Assembly (NCBI RefSeq): GCF_047600445.1
Contig: NZ_JASGKT010000002.1
Span: 1-64,000, forward strand
Length of the DNA: 64,000 bases
Reading direction: 5' to 3'
Source of the DNA: Piscinibacter sp047600445
GTDB taxonomy: Bacteria; Pseudomonadota; Gammaproteobacteria; Burkholderiales; Burkholderiaceae_C
Both the position numbers and the translations under genes were made by a program. How positions within the stretch are numbered: position 1 is the stretch's first letter; each line of letters starts with the position of its first letter. The notes under the pieces are model-generated. The model had not been told where the DNA came from. It saw nothing but the letters and a program-made list of their open reading frames with translations, and did not search any database. This document shows, piece by piece, positions 16,167 to 24,907 of the stretch.

Positions 16167-18242
16167 TCAGTCGTCCTCGCGCGGCTTGAACTGCGCCGCG
16201 AGCTGGCTCTGCACCGCCGGCGGCACCGCCTCGTAGTGGCTCAGCGCCAGCGTGTAGCGGCCCTGGCCGCCGGTCATGCCGTTCAGCCGCGCCTGGTAGC
16301 CGGCGAGTTCCGACAGCGGCACCTGGCCGTTGACCACGACGCTGCCGCCGGCCAGGTTGCGCGCGCCGCTGACCTGCCCGCGCTTGGCCGACAGGTCGCC
16401 GGTGATGTCGCCCATCGCGCCACCGGGCGCGGTGATCTCGACCTTGACGATGGGCTCCAGCACGATGGGCCGCGCCTTCATCACCGCGTCGACGAAGGCC
16501 TTGCGGCCGGCGGTGGCGAAGGCGATGTCCTTGGAGTCCACGCTGTGCGACTTGCCGTCGTAGACGATCACGCGCAGGTCGCCGACCGGGTAGCCGGCCA
16601 CCACGCCGGCGTCCAGCGCCTGGCGGATGCCCTTCTCGACCGCCGGGATGAACTGCGTCGGGATGGTGCCGCCCTTGACCTGGTCGACGAACTCGAAGCC
16701 CGCGCCGCGCGCCAGCGGCTCGACCTTCAGGAACACCTCGCCGAACTGGCCGGCGCCGCCGCTCTGCTTCTTGTGGCGGTGGTGGCCCTCGGCCGGCGCG
16801 GTGATGGTCTCGCGGTAGGCGATGCGCGGCGCTCGGGTGTTGACTTCGCACTTGTAGACCTCGGTCATGCGCTCCAGCAGCGTGCGCAGGTGCAGCTCGC
16901 CCAGGCCGTAGACCACGGTCTCGTTGGTCACCGCCACGTGCTCGACCTTCAGGCACGGATCCTCGTCGACCAGCTTGGTGAGGATCTCCCACATGCGCTG
17001 CTCGTCGCCGCGCCGCTTCGGCTCGATCGCCAGGCCGTGCACGGGCACCGGGAAGGGCAGCGGCTTCAGGTGCAGGTGGTCGTCCTCGGCGGCGTCGTGC
17101 AGCACCGCGTCGAAGTGGATGTCGTCGACCTTGGCCACCGCGCAGATGTCGCCCGGCACGCCGCAGGGCACCTCGACGTGCTCCTTGCCGCGCAGCATGA
17201 ACAAATGGCCCACCTTGAAGGGCTTGCGGCCGTCGCCGATGTAGAGCTGGCTGTCCCTGGTCACCGTGCCCTGGTGGATGCGGAAGATGCCCATGCGGCC
17301 GACGTACGGATCGACCGTCACCTTGAACACGTGCGCGATCACGTGCTTGGCCGGGTCGGGGTCGGCGTGCAGTTCCCTGGCTGCCTCGCCCTCACCTTTG
17401 TAGAACTGCGGCGGGTTGCCCTCGGTCGGATTCGGCAGCAGCAGCTCGATCACGTCGAGCAGCTCGGCCACGCCGGCGCCGGTGCGCGCCGAGACGAAGC
17501 ACACCGGGATCAGGTGGCCTTCGCGCAGCGCCTGTTCGAGCGGCGCGTGCAGCTCCTTCGGATCGACGTCGCCGTCGTTCAGGTAGCGGTCGACGAAGGC
17601 CGGATCCACCTCCACCACCTGCTCCACCAGCGCGCGGTGCGCCTCGGCCACCGAGCCGAAGTCGCTCTGGCCCTCGGTGTTGAAGAAGCAGTCGACCACC
17701 TTGGCGCCGCCGGCGGCCGGCAGGTTCAGCGGCAGGCACTCACGGCCGAAGGTCTCGCGGATCTGCGCCAGCAGCGCGGCCAGGTCGACCCCCTGCGCGT
17801 CGATCTTGTTGACGATCACCATGCGGTCCAGGCCGCGCTCGCGCGCCCATTCCATCATGCGCGCGCTCATCATCTCGATGCCGGTGGCGGCGTTGATCAC
17901 CACCGCGGCGGTCTCGACCACCTCCAGCGCCGTCATCGACTGGCCGACGAAGTCGGGGTAGCCCGGCGTGTCGAGCAGGTGGATGCGCGTGCCGCGGTGC
18001 TCGAGGTGCATCAGCGCGGTGTTCAGCGAATGCTGGGCGCGGCGCTCCATCGGGTCGTAGTCGCTCACCGTGGTGCCGCGCTCCAGGCTGCCGGGCGCGC
18101 CGATGGCGCCGGCCTTGTGCAGCAGCGCTTCGGCCAGGCTGGTCTTGCCCGCGGCCGACTGGCCGACGAGCGCCAGCGTGCGGATGCGCTCGATGGCGCG
18201 GGTATCGCGGGTGGCGGGGGAAGAGGGGGTGGTGGCAGGCAT
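16167..18242 (-). CDS. Elongation factor G-like GTPase (EF-G paralogue)
   Basis: Translational GTPase of 691 residues. It has a P-loop GQSAAGKTS (27-35), a G3 motif DTPGYPDF near 92, a G4 motif NKIDA near 145, and EF-G domains II-V (for example AYRETITAPAEGHHRHKKQSGG in two parts, and GGAMGDITGDLSAKRGQV). Switch I reads ERGTTVSDYDPMERRAQHS in place of the ERGITI stretch of canonical EF-G. It therefore belongs to the EF-G-like paralogue group and is probably not the housekeeping translocase. There is no ribosomal-protein neighbourhood. The function of this group is poorly defined; ribosome-linked stress roles are inference. Confidence 0.88.
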   Translation of the reverse strand: MPATTPSSPATRDTRAIERIRTLALVGQSAAGKTSLAEALLHKAGAIGAPGSLERGTTVSDYDPMERRAQHSLNTALMHLEHRGTRIHLLDTPGYPDFVGQSMTALEVVETAAVVINAATGIEMMSARMMEWARERGLDRMVIVNKIDAQGVDLAALLAQIRETFGRECLPLNLPAAGGAKVVDCFFNTEGQSDFGSVAEAHRALVEQVVEVDPAFVDRYLNDGDVDPKELHAPLEQALREGHLIPVCFVSARTGAGVAELLDVIELLLPNPTEGNPPQFYKGEGEAARELHADPDPAKHVIAHVFKVTVDPYVGRMGIFRIHQGTVTRDSQLYIGDGRKPFKVGHLFMLRGKEHVEVPCGVPGDICAVAKVDDIHFDAVLHDAAEDDHLHLKPLPFPVPVHGLAIEPKRRGDEQRMWEILTKLVDEDPCLKVEHVAVTNETVVYGLGELHLRTLLERMTEVYKCEVNTRAPRIAYRETITAPAEGHHRHKKQSGGAGQFGEVFLKVEPLARGAGFEFVDQVKGGTIPTQFIPAVEKGIRQALDAGVVAGYPVGDLRVIVYDGKSHSVDSKDIAFATAGRKAFVDAVMKARPIVLEPIVKVEITAPGGAMGDITGDLSAKRGQVSGARNLAGGSVVVNGQVPLSELAGYQARLNGMTGGQGRYTLALSHYEAVPPAVQSQLAAQFKPREDD

Positions 18243-18352
18243 GACGCGCTCCTTGGTCGGGCGCGTCTTCTGCGCCGGGGGGTGGGCGGGAAGGTCGGGG
18301 CCAGCGTACTCCTCCCCCCGGGCCGGAGCAAGCCTCGCGCGTCAAGCGGGCG

Positions 18353-19555
18353 TCATTCGTGGCGCAGCGCCTCGATCGGGTCGAGCCGCGCCGCGCGCCG
18401 CGCCGGGAAGTAGCCGAACACCACGCCGATGGCCGCCGAGAAGGCGAAGGCCAGCAGGTTGATCGGCGCGTCGAACACGTAGGGGATCTGCATCAACTGC
18501 GCCAGCCCCAGCGAGGCCACCGTGGCCAGCGCGATGCCGATCAGCCCGCCCAGCGCGGCCAGCACCACCGCCTCGACGAGGAACTGCAGCAGCACCTCGC
18601 GCTCCAGCGCGCCGATCGCCAGGCGCACGCCGATCTCGCGCGTGCGCTCGGTGACGCTGACCAGCATGATGTTCATGATGCCGATGCCGCCCACGACGAG
18701 GCTGACCGCCGCGACGGCGCCGAGCAGCATGGTCATGATCTGCGTGGTGCCCGACATCGTGTCGGCGATCTGGCGCGTGTCGAGCACGTTGAAGTTGTTG
18801 TCGTCGGCCTCGGCGAGCTTGCGCCGCTCGCGCATGAGCTGTTCCAGGCTGTCCTTGATGCGGTCGGTGTCGGCGCCCTCGTTCATCGACACCAGGATGG
18901 TGTTGATGCGCGTGTGGCCGACCACGCGACGCTGCATCGTCGCCAGCGGCAGCACGAGCAGGTTGTCCTGGTCGTTGCCCATCGCGCCCTGGCCCTTGCT
19001 GCCGAGCAGGCCGACGACGGTGCAGGAGAACTTCTTCACCCGGATCTGCTCGCCGATCGGGTCGGCGCTGCCGAACAGCTCCTGGCGCACGGTCGCGCCG
19101 ATCACGCACACCGCGGCGCCGACGCGCTCCTCGTCGGGCTCGAAGCCGCGGCCGTCCTGGAGGGTCCAGTTGGCGACGCTGAACCAGTTCTGCGTCGAGC
19201 CGGTGACCATCGCCGACCAGTTGCGGCCGTTGGCCACCAGCGTCGCGCTGCTGCGCACCTCGGGCGCCACCAGGCGCACGCCGCCGATCTGCGCGGCGAT
19301 CGCGTCCACGTCGGCCACCGCGAAGGGCGGCCCGCCGCCGCCGCCCGGGCCCATGCGCTGGCCGGGCATCAGCATCAGCAGGTTGCTGCCCAGGCTGGCG
19401 ATCTGCGCCTGCACCGAGCGCGTCGCGCCGTTGCCCAGCGTCACCATCGTGATCACCGCGCTGACGCCGATCACGATGCCCAGCATCGTCAGGAACGAGC
19501 GCAGCAGGTTGCGGCGGATCTCGCGCAGCGCCAGCAGCAGGGTGTTCAGCCACAT
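18353..19555 (-). CDS. MacB-like ABC transporter permease
   Basis: Inner-membrane protein of 400 residues of the MacB/FtsX type. It has one N-terminal helix (LLRSFLTMLGIVIGVSAVI), a large periplasmic domain of about 220 residues with the GGIGIMNIMLVSVTERTREIG motif after it, and three C-terminal helices ending ARRAARLDPIEALRHE. Unlike E. coli MacB, the ATPase is on a separate gene, which ends 3 bases upstream. The four-gene operon makes a complete tripartite efflux pump. The cargo might be a macrolide-like compound, peptide or lipid; this is not determinable here. Confidence 0.93.
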   Translation of the reverse strand: MWLNTLLLALREIRRNLLRSFLTMLGIVIGVSAVITMVTLGNGATRSVQAQIASLGSNLLMLMPGQRMGPGGGGGPPFAVADVDAIAAQIGGVRLVAPEVRSSATLVANGRNWSAMVTGSTQNWFSVANWTLQDGRGFEPDEERVGAAVCVIGATVRQELFGSADPIGEQIRVKKFSCTVVGLLGSKGQGAMGNDQDNLLVLPLATMQRRVVGHTRINTILVSMNEGADTDRIKDSLEQLMRERRKLAEADDNNFNVLDTRQIADTMSGTTQIMTMLLGAVAAVSLVVGGIGIMNIMLVSVTERTREIGVRLAIGALEREVLLQFLVEAVVLAALGGLIGIALATVASLGLAQLMQIPYVFDAPINLLAFAFSAAIGVVFGYFPARRAARLDPIEALRHE

Positions 19556-19557
19556 GG

Positions 19558-20283
<726 letters not shown>

Positions 20284-20300
20284 CCCGCCGTGAACGGCGG

Positions 20301-20381
20301 CCTGCCCCCCGAGGGGGCTGCGCGGGCCGGCTTGGGGCGGCCCGGCGCCCGGCCCGCGATCGCTCTCGCTCGAGGGCTCGC
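20301..20381. repeat. GC-rich intergenic repeat, copy A
   Basis: A short palindrome CCCCCCGAGGGGG (about 20305-20317) is followed by the core GGCCGGCTTGGGGCGGCCCG (from 20325) and its symmetrical end, then a CGCTCTCGCTCGAGGGCTCG stretch. The core recurs almost identically at 62755-62790 and, inverted, at 36363-36400. It lies between the fusion-protein and ATPase genes of the efflux operon. It appears to be a dispersed chromosomal repeat. Confidence 0.75.
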
Positions 20382-21701
20382 TCACTTCGGCGCCCCGCTG
20401 CGCTGGTCGACGATCACCGCGTCGCCTTCGGCGAGACCGCCGCCCGACACCTCGGTGCGCTTGCCGTCGGTCGCGCCCACGGTCACGCGCAGCGACACCG
20501 GCGCGCCGTCGCGCAGCACCCAGAGCTGGCGGCTGCCGCCGGTGGCGCCGCCGTTGCCGGCCACGCTGCGCCGCGCCACGCCGCCGGGGGGGCGCGGCAT
20601 CAGCTTGGAGACGATGCCGCCACCGCCGCTGGCGGCAGCCGGCGCGCCGGCCGCCGCCACGCCGGCCGGCGTGAAGCGCAGCGCGGTGTTGGGCACCAGC
20701 AGCGCGGGGGCGCGCTCGCTGGTCTGGATGGTGGCGGTGGCGGTCATGCCGGGGCGCAGCGTCAGGTCCTGGTTGTCGACCGCCAGCTCGGTGGTGTAGG
20801 TCACCACGTTGTCGGTCTTGGTCGAGCCGTAGGCGACGCGCGTCACCGTGGCCGGATAGCGTCGGTTCAGGTAGGCGCCGACGGTGAAGGTGGCCTTCTG
20901 GCCGACGGCGACCAGGCCGACGTCGGTTTCGTCGACGTTCACGTCGAGTTCGAGCTTGCGCAGGTCTTCGGCGAGGGTGAACAGCGTCACCGCCTGCAGC
21001 GAGGCGGCCACCGCGTTGCCGGGGTCGACCGAGCGCGTCAGCACCACGCCGTCGATCGGCGAGCGGATCGAGGCCTTGGACAGGTTGGTCTCGTCGGTCG
21101 AGAGCTGCGCCTGCGCGCTGGTCACGCCGGCGCGGGCGCTCGCCTCGGCGGCGCGGGCGCGGTCCAGCGCGGCGCGCGCGGCGTCGATCTCGGTCTGCGC
21201 CGGCACCTTGCCGCCCGAGAGCTTCTGCACTTCCTCCAGCCGCGCCAGCCCGGCCTGCGACTCGGTGAGCGTCGCGCTCGCCTGCGCCACGGCGGCCTGC
21301 GCGGTGGACAGCGCGGCGCGCGAGCGGGCGATCTGGTCGCGCAGCTTGGCGGTGTCGAGCTCGACCAGCACCTGGCCCTTCTTGACCTCGTCGTTGACGT
21401 CGACCAGCACGCGCGTCACGGTGCCCGACAGCTCGCTGCCGACGTTCACCGAGCGCGTCGGCTGCAAGGTGCCGTCGGCGCTGACGGTCACTTCGAGCCT
21501 GGCGCGCTGCACCGGCTCGGTGACGTAGCTCGGCGCCGCCGCCGCGCGCCGGCCCGACTGCCACCACGCGAAGGCCAGCGCGAGCACGACCAGCGCGGCC
21601 AGGCCGGCCCACAGCGAGCCGCGCTTCCACCACGGCCGGGCGGAGGGTTCTTCGAGCAGCGCGGCGATCGCGTCCGCGCCGGGCTGGGCGTTGGTGTTCA
21701 T
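20382..21701 (-). CDS. MacA-like membrane fusion protein
   Basis: Periplasmic adaptor of 439 residues. It has one N-terminal transmembrane helix (about 29-47), a lipoyl half-motif, and a long coiled-coil hairpin (about residues 110-200, Ala/Gln/Arg-rich heptads). The second lipoyl half is ASIRSPIDGVVLTRSVDPG, followed by beta-barrel domains. It links the inner-membrane ABC pair to the outer-membrane NodT-type protein. Its start overlaps the stop of the outer-membrane gene by 4 bases (21698-21701), indicating translational coupling. A Gly/Ala-rich insert (about 335-380) is unusual but occurs in loops of such proteins. Confidence 0.93.
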   Translation of the reverse strand: MNTNAQPGADAIAALLEEPSARPWWKRGSLWAGLAALVVLALAFAWWQSGRRAAAAPSYVTEPVQRARLEVTVSADGTLQPTRSVNVGSELSGTVTRVLVDVNDEVKKGQVLVELDTAKLRDQIARSRAALSTAQAAVAQASATLTESQAGLARLEEVQKLSGGKVPAQTEIDAARAALDRARAAEASARAGVTSAQAQLSTDETNLSKASIRSPIDGVVLTRSVDPGNAVAASLQAVTLFTLAEDLRKLELDVNVDETDVGLVAVGQKATFTVGAYLNRRYPATVTRVAYGSTKTDNVVTYTTELAVDNQDLTLRPGMTATATIQTSERAPALLVPNTALRFTPAGVAAAGAPAAASGGGGIVSKLMPRPPGGVARRSVAGNGGATGGSRQLWVLRDGAPVSLRVTVGATDGKRTEVSGGGLAEGDAVIVDQRSGAPK

Positions 21702-23143
21702 GAGGTCTTGTCGTCCGAAGCGGAGGAAGCGGAGGGCAGCGGCGTCCAGCCGCCGCCCAGGGCCTTGAAGAGGCGCACGTGGTCGCTGGCCACGTCGGCG
21801 TTGCCGGCGGCGACGCTGTCCTGCGCGGAGAGCTGCGTGCGCTGCGTCGTCAGCACGGTCTGGAAGTCGACCAGCCCGCTCGCGTAGCGCTGGCGCGCCA
21901 GCAGCGCGGCGTTGTCGGCGGCCTCGGCGGCGTCGCGCAGGCGCGCCAGCCGCTCGCGGTCGCCCTGCAGCGCGACCAGCGCGTCTTCCACGTCCTTCAG
22001 CGCCGCCAGCACGGCGCCGCGGTGGGCGGCGCGCGCCTGGTCCAGCGCGGCCTGCTGCGCCGAGGCCTGCGCGCGCAGCGCGCCGCCGTCGAACAGCGGC
22101 AGCGACACGCCGCCGAGCAGCGAGGCGGCGGCCGCGCCGCCGGCGCCCAGGCCCGACAGCGTCAGCGCCGACAGGCCCAGCGTGCCCGACAGGTTGAAGC
22201 TCGGGTAACGCGCCGCCTCGGCCTGCACCAGGCGCTGCGCCGCCGCGCCGACGCGCGCCTCGGCGGCGCGCACGTCGGGGCGCTGGCGCAGCGTGTCGGC
22301 GGGGAAGGCGAGCGCCAGGTCTTCGGCCGGCTGCGGCAGCGCGCCGCCTTCGGGCAGCGACAGCCCGGCCGCCGTGCGGCCGGTCAGCAGCGCGAGGGCG
22401 TGGCGCGACTGCGCGATCGTCGTCTGCAAGGCCGGCACCTGGGCGCGCGTCTGCTCGACGGCGGTGCGCGCCTGCTCGGCTTCCAGCGAGGTGGCCAGGC
22501 CGGCCTGCACGCGCCACTGCGTGATCTGCAGGGTTTCCTGCTGGCTGGCGAGGTTCTCGCGCGCGATCGCCAGCCGGCGCTCGGCGCTGCGCAGCGCGAT
22601 GTAACCCTGCGCGACCTCGGCGGCCACCGACACCTGCACGTCGCCCAGGCTGGCGGCGCTGGCCTGGGTGTCGAGTTCGCTCGCGTCGCGCGCGGCGTGC
22701 TGGCCGCCGAAGATGTCGGGCTCCCAACTGGCGTCGAAGCCGGCGCGGAACAGGTTGCTGCCGCCGCCGCCGTCGCTCTGGCTGCGCTGCACCGAGGCCG
22801 AGCTGCCGACGCTGGGCCCGAGCCGCGCCTGCTGCACCTGGGCCAGCGCGCGCGCCTGGCGCAGCGCGGCCTGCGCCGAGGCGACGCTGGTGTTGGCCGC
22901 CAGCGCCTGCTCGACCAGCCTGCTCAGCGCGGGGTCGCCGAAGCGCTGCCACCAGGCGGCCAGCGGCGTGGCCGGCGCCGCCTCGGGCTGCGGCGCGGCG
23001 GCGTTCCAGGCGGCCGGCAGCGCGACGCCGGCCGCGGCATCGGTGGGCTGGACACGCAGCGAGGCGCAGCCGGCCAGTGTCAGTGCGGCGGCCAGCGCGG
23101 TGGCCGGGGCGCTCCAGCGTGGCGTTGTTCTTGTCGCAGGCAT
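21698..23143 (-). CDS. Outer membrane efflux lipoprotein (NodT/TolC family)
   Basis: Outer-membrane channel subunit of 481 residues. The signal peptide ends in a lipobox with Cys26 (LAGC). Two TolC-type repeats are seen: the first with WWQRFGDPALSRLVEQALAA near 65, the second with LRQRPDVRAAEARVGAAAQR near 300 and a closing YASGLVDFQTVLTTQRTQL near 420. It is the first gene of the operon, which continues with the fusion protein, ATPase and permease. Length and motifs are typical of the NodT class. Confidence 0.93.
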   Translation of the reverse strand: MPATRTTPRWSAPATALAAALTLAGCASLRVQPTDAAAGVALPAAWNAAAPQPEAAPATPLAAWWQRFGDPALSRLVEQALAANTSVASAQAALRQARALAQVQQARLGPSVGSSASVQRSQSDGGGGSNLFRAGFDASWEPDIFGGQHAARDASELDTQASAASLGDVQVSVAAEVAQGYIALRSAERRLAIARENLASQQETLQITQWRVQAGLATSLEAEQARTAVEQTRAQVPALQTTIAQSRHALALLTGRTAAGLSLPEGGALPQPAEDLALAFPADTLRQRPDVRAAEARVGAAAQRLVQAEAARYPSFNLSGTLGLSALTLSGLGAGGAAAASLLGGVSLPLFDGGALRAQASAQQAALDQARAAHRGAVLAALKDVEDALVALQGDRERLARLRDAAEAADNAALLARQRYASGLVDFQTVLTTQRTQLSAQDSVAAGNADVASDHVRLFKALGGGWTPLPSASSASDDKTS

Positions 23144-23225
23144 GCCGGGCAGTCTCGGGTGGGCGCGTTGCGCGCGTGCTTGCGTGCTGTCAAGCTGTGT
23201 AAAGCTCGGTCACGTTCCTGCGTTC

Positions 23226-24728
23226 TTATTGGAACGCCACCTCCGCGAAGCCGCGCAGCTTGCGGCTGTGCAGCCGGTCGACACCCTGGTCGCGCAGCCG
23301 CTCGATGGCGCGGATGCCGATGCGCAGGTGCTGGTCGACGCGCTCGCGGTAGAAGGTGTTGGCCATGCCCGGCAGCTTGATCTCGCCGTGCAGCGGCTTG
23401 TCGGACACGCACAGCAGCGTGCCGTAGGGCACCCGGAAGCGGAAGCCGTTGGCGGCGATGGTGGCGCTTTCCATGTCGAGCGCGATCGCGCGGCTCTGGC
23501 TGAAGCGCCGCTCCGGCGTGGTCTGCACGTTGCGCGAGGGCAGCAGCTCCCAGTTGCGGTTGTCGGTGGTGGCCACCGTGCCGGTGCGCATCAGGCGCTT
23601 GAGCTCGTAGCCCTCGAGCCGGGTGACTTCGGCCACCGCCGACTCGAGCGCCACCTGCACCTCGGCCAGCGGCGGGATCGGCACCCACAGCGGCAGCTCC
23701 TCGTCGAGCACGTGGTCCTCGCGCACGTAGCCGTGGGCGAGCACGTAGTCGCCGAGCTGCTGCGTGTTGCGCAGGCCGGCGCAGTGGCCGAGCATGATCC
23801 AGGCGTGCGGGCGCAGCACGGCGATGTGGTCGGTGATGGTCTTGGCGTTGCTCGGGCCGACGCCGATGTTGACCATCGTGATGCCGGCGTTGTCGGGCCG
23901 CACCAGGTGGTAGGCCGGCATCTGCGGCAGGCGCGGCGGCGCGGCGCCGAGTTCGTCGCCGGGCTGCGCCGGCAGCCCGGCGCGCCGCGTCACCACGTTG
24001 CCCGGCTCGACGAAGGCGACGTAGTCCTGCGCCTTCGAGGCGCCGGCCATCGCCTCGTGGCCGAGGCGCACGAACTCGTCGATGTAGAACTGGTAGTTGG
24101 TGAACAGCACGAAGTTCTGGAAGTGCTCGGGCATCGTGCCGGTGTAGTGGCGCAGCCGGTGCAGCGAGTAGTCGACGCGCGGCGCGGTGAACAGCGCCAG
24201 CGGGTGCGGCTCGCCGCGGCGCGGCTCGTGCGTGCCGTTGGCGATGCCGTCGTCCATCGCGCCGAGGTCGGGCAGGTCGAACACGTCGCGCATGCGCTGG
24301 CGCCGCTCGGGGCTCATGCTGCCTTCGACGTGGTCGCCCTCGGCGAACGAGAAGTGCACGGGAATGGGCTGCGTGCCGGTGCCGATCTCCAGCGACACGC
24401 CGTGGTTGCGCAGCAGCAGCCGGAACTGGTCGAGGTAGTAGCTGCCGAACAGCTCGGGGCGCGTCAGCGATGTCTCGTAGGTGCCGGGCCCGGCGACGAA
24501 GCCGTAGCTCAGGCGCGAGTCGGCGCGCGCCACGGTGTCGGTGTGCACGCGCACGAAGGGGTAGCAGGCGCGTACGTGGGCGCCGACGTCCTCGCCCGCG
24601 ACGAAACGCTGCAAGGCCTCGCGCAGATGGGCGATGCCGGCGTCGTAGATCGCGCGCACCTGGTCGAGGGCGCGCTGCGGGTCGTCGAAGCGCGAGGGGG
24701 CGACGAAGGCGGGCTGGTGGCTGCTCAT
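23226..24728 (-). CDS. amn: AMP nucleosidase
   Basis: Hydrolyses AMP to adenine and ribose-5-phosphate, a purine-salvage and energy-charge enzyme. The 500-residue product fits the family (E. coli 484). It has a long N-terminal regulatory part (YPFVRVHTDTVARADSRLSY, GPGTYETSLTRPELF) and a C-terminal nucleoside-phosphorylase fold with VNIGVGPSNAKTITDHIAVL and MLGHCAGLRNTQQLGDYVLA. The catalytic-region segment is AIALDMESATIAANGFRFRV. The ATG at 24728 is the family start; the frame remains open further up. It is divergent from dadA. Confidence 0.95.
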   Translation of the reverse strand: MSSHQPAFVAPSRFDDPQRALDQVRAIYDAGIAHLREALQRFVAGEDVGAHVRACYPFVRVHTDTVARADSRLSYGFVAGPGTYETSLTRPELFGSYYLDQFRLLLRNHGVSLEIGTGTQPIPVHFSFAEGDHVEGSMSPERRQRMRDVFDLPDLGAMDDGIANGTHEPRRGEPHPLALFTAPRVDYSLHRLRHYTGTMPEHFQNFVLFTNYQFYIDEFVRLGHEAMAGASKAQDYVAFVEPGNVVTRRAGLPAQPGDELGAAPPRLPQMPAYHLVRPDNAGITMVNIGVGPSNAKTITDHIAVLRPHAWIMLGHCAGLRNTQQLGDYVLAHGYVREDHVLDEELPLWVPIPPLAEVQVALESAVAEVTRLEGYELKRLMRTGTVATTDNRNWELLPSRNVQTTPERRFSQSRAIALDMESATIAANGFRFRVPYGTLLCVSDKPLHGEIKLPGMANTFYRERVDQHLRIGIRAIERLRDQGVDRLHSRKLRGFAEVAFQ

Positions 24729-24757
24729 GGCGGCATTGTGGCGGGCTTTGGCGAACG

Positions 24758-24776
24758 CCGATCCGGTGCGGATCGG
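24758..24776. promoter_or_regulatory. Inverted repeat between amn and dadA
   Basis: A perfect 7-bp inverted repeat, CCGATCC-GGTGC-GGATCGG, lies 30 bases upstream of amn and about 130 bases upstream of dadA. Its position between two divergent genes makes an operator plausible, but no matching regulator is known to me. Confidence 0.35.
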
Positions 24777-24907
24777 ATCCGGCCGGAGTTGCATTCCGCC
24801 GCAGAAGATTCGGCGAAATCGCGTGTGGCCGCCGATCTGCCGCGAAAGATTCCAGGCCAGCGCCGATAAGCTCTATCCCCATTGCGGTACACCTCGGGGG
24901 CAGCGTC

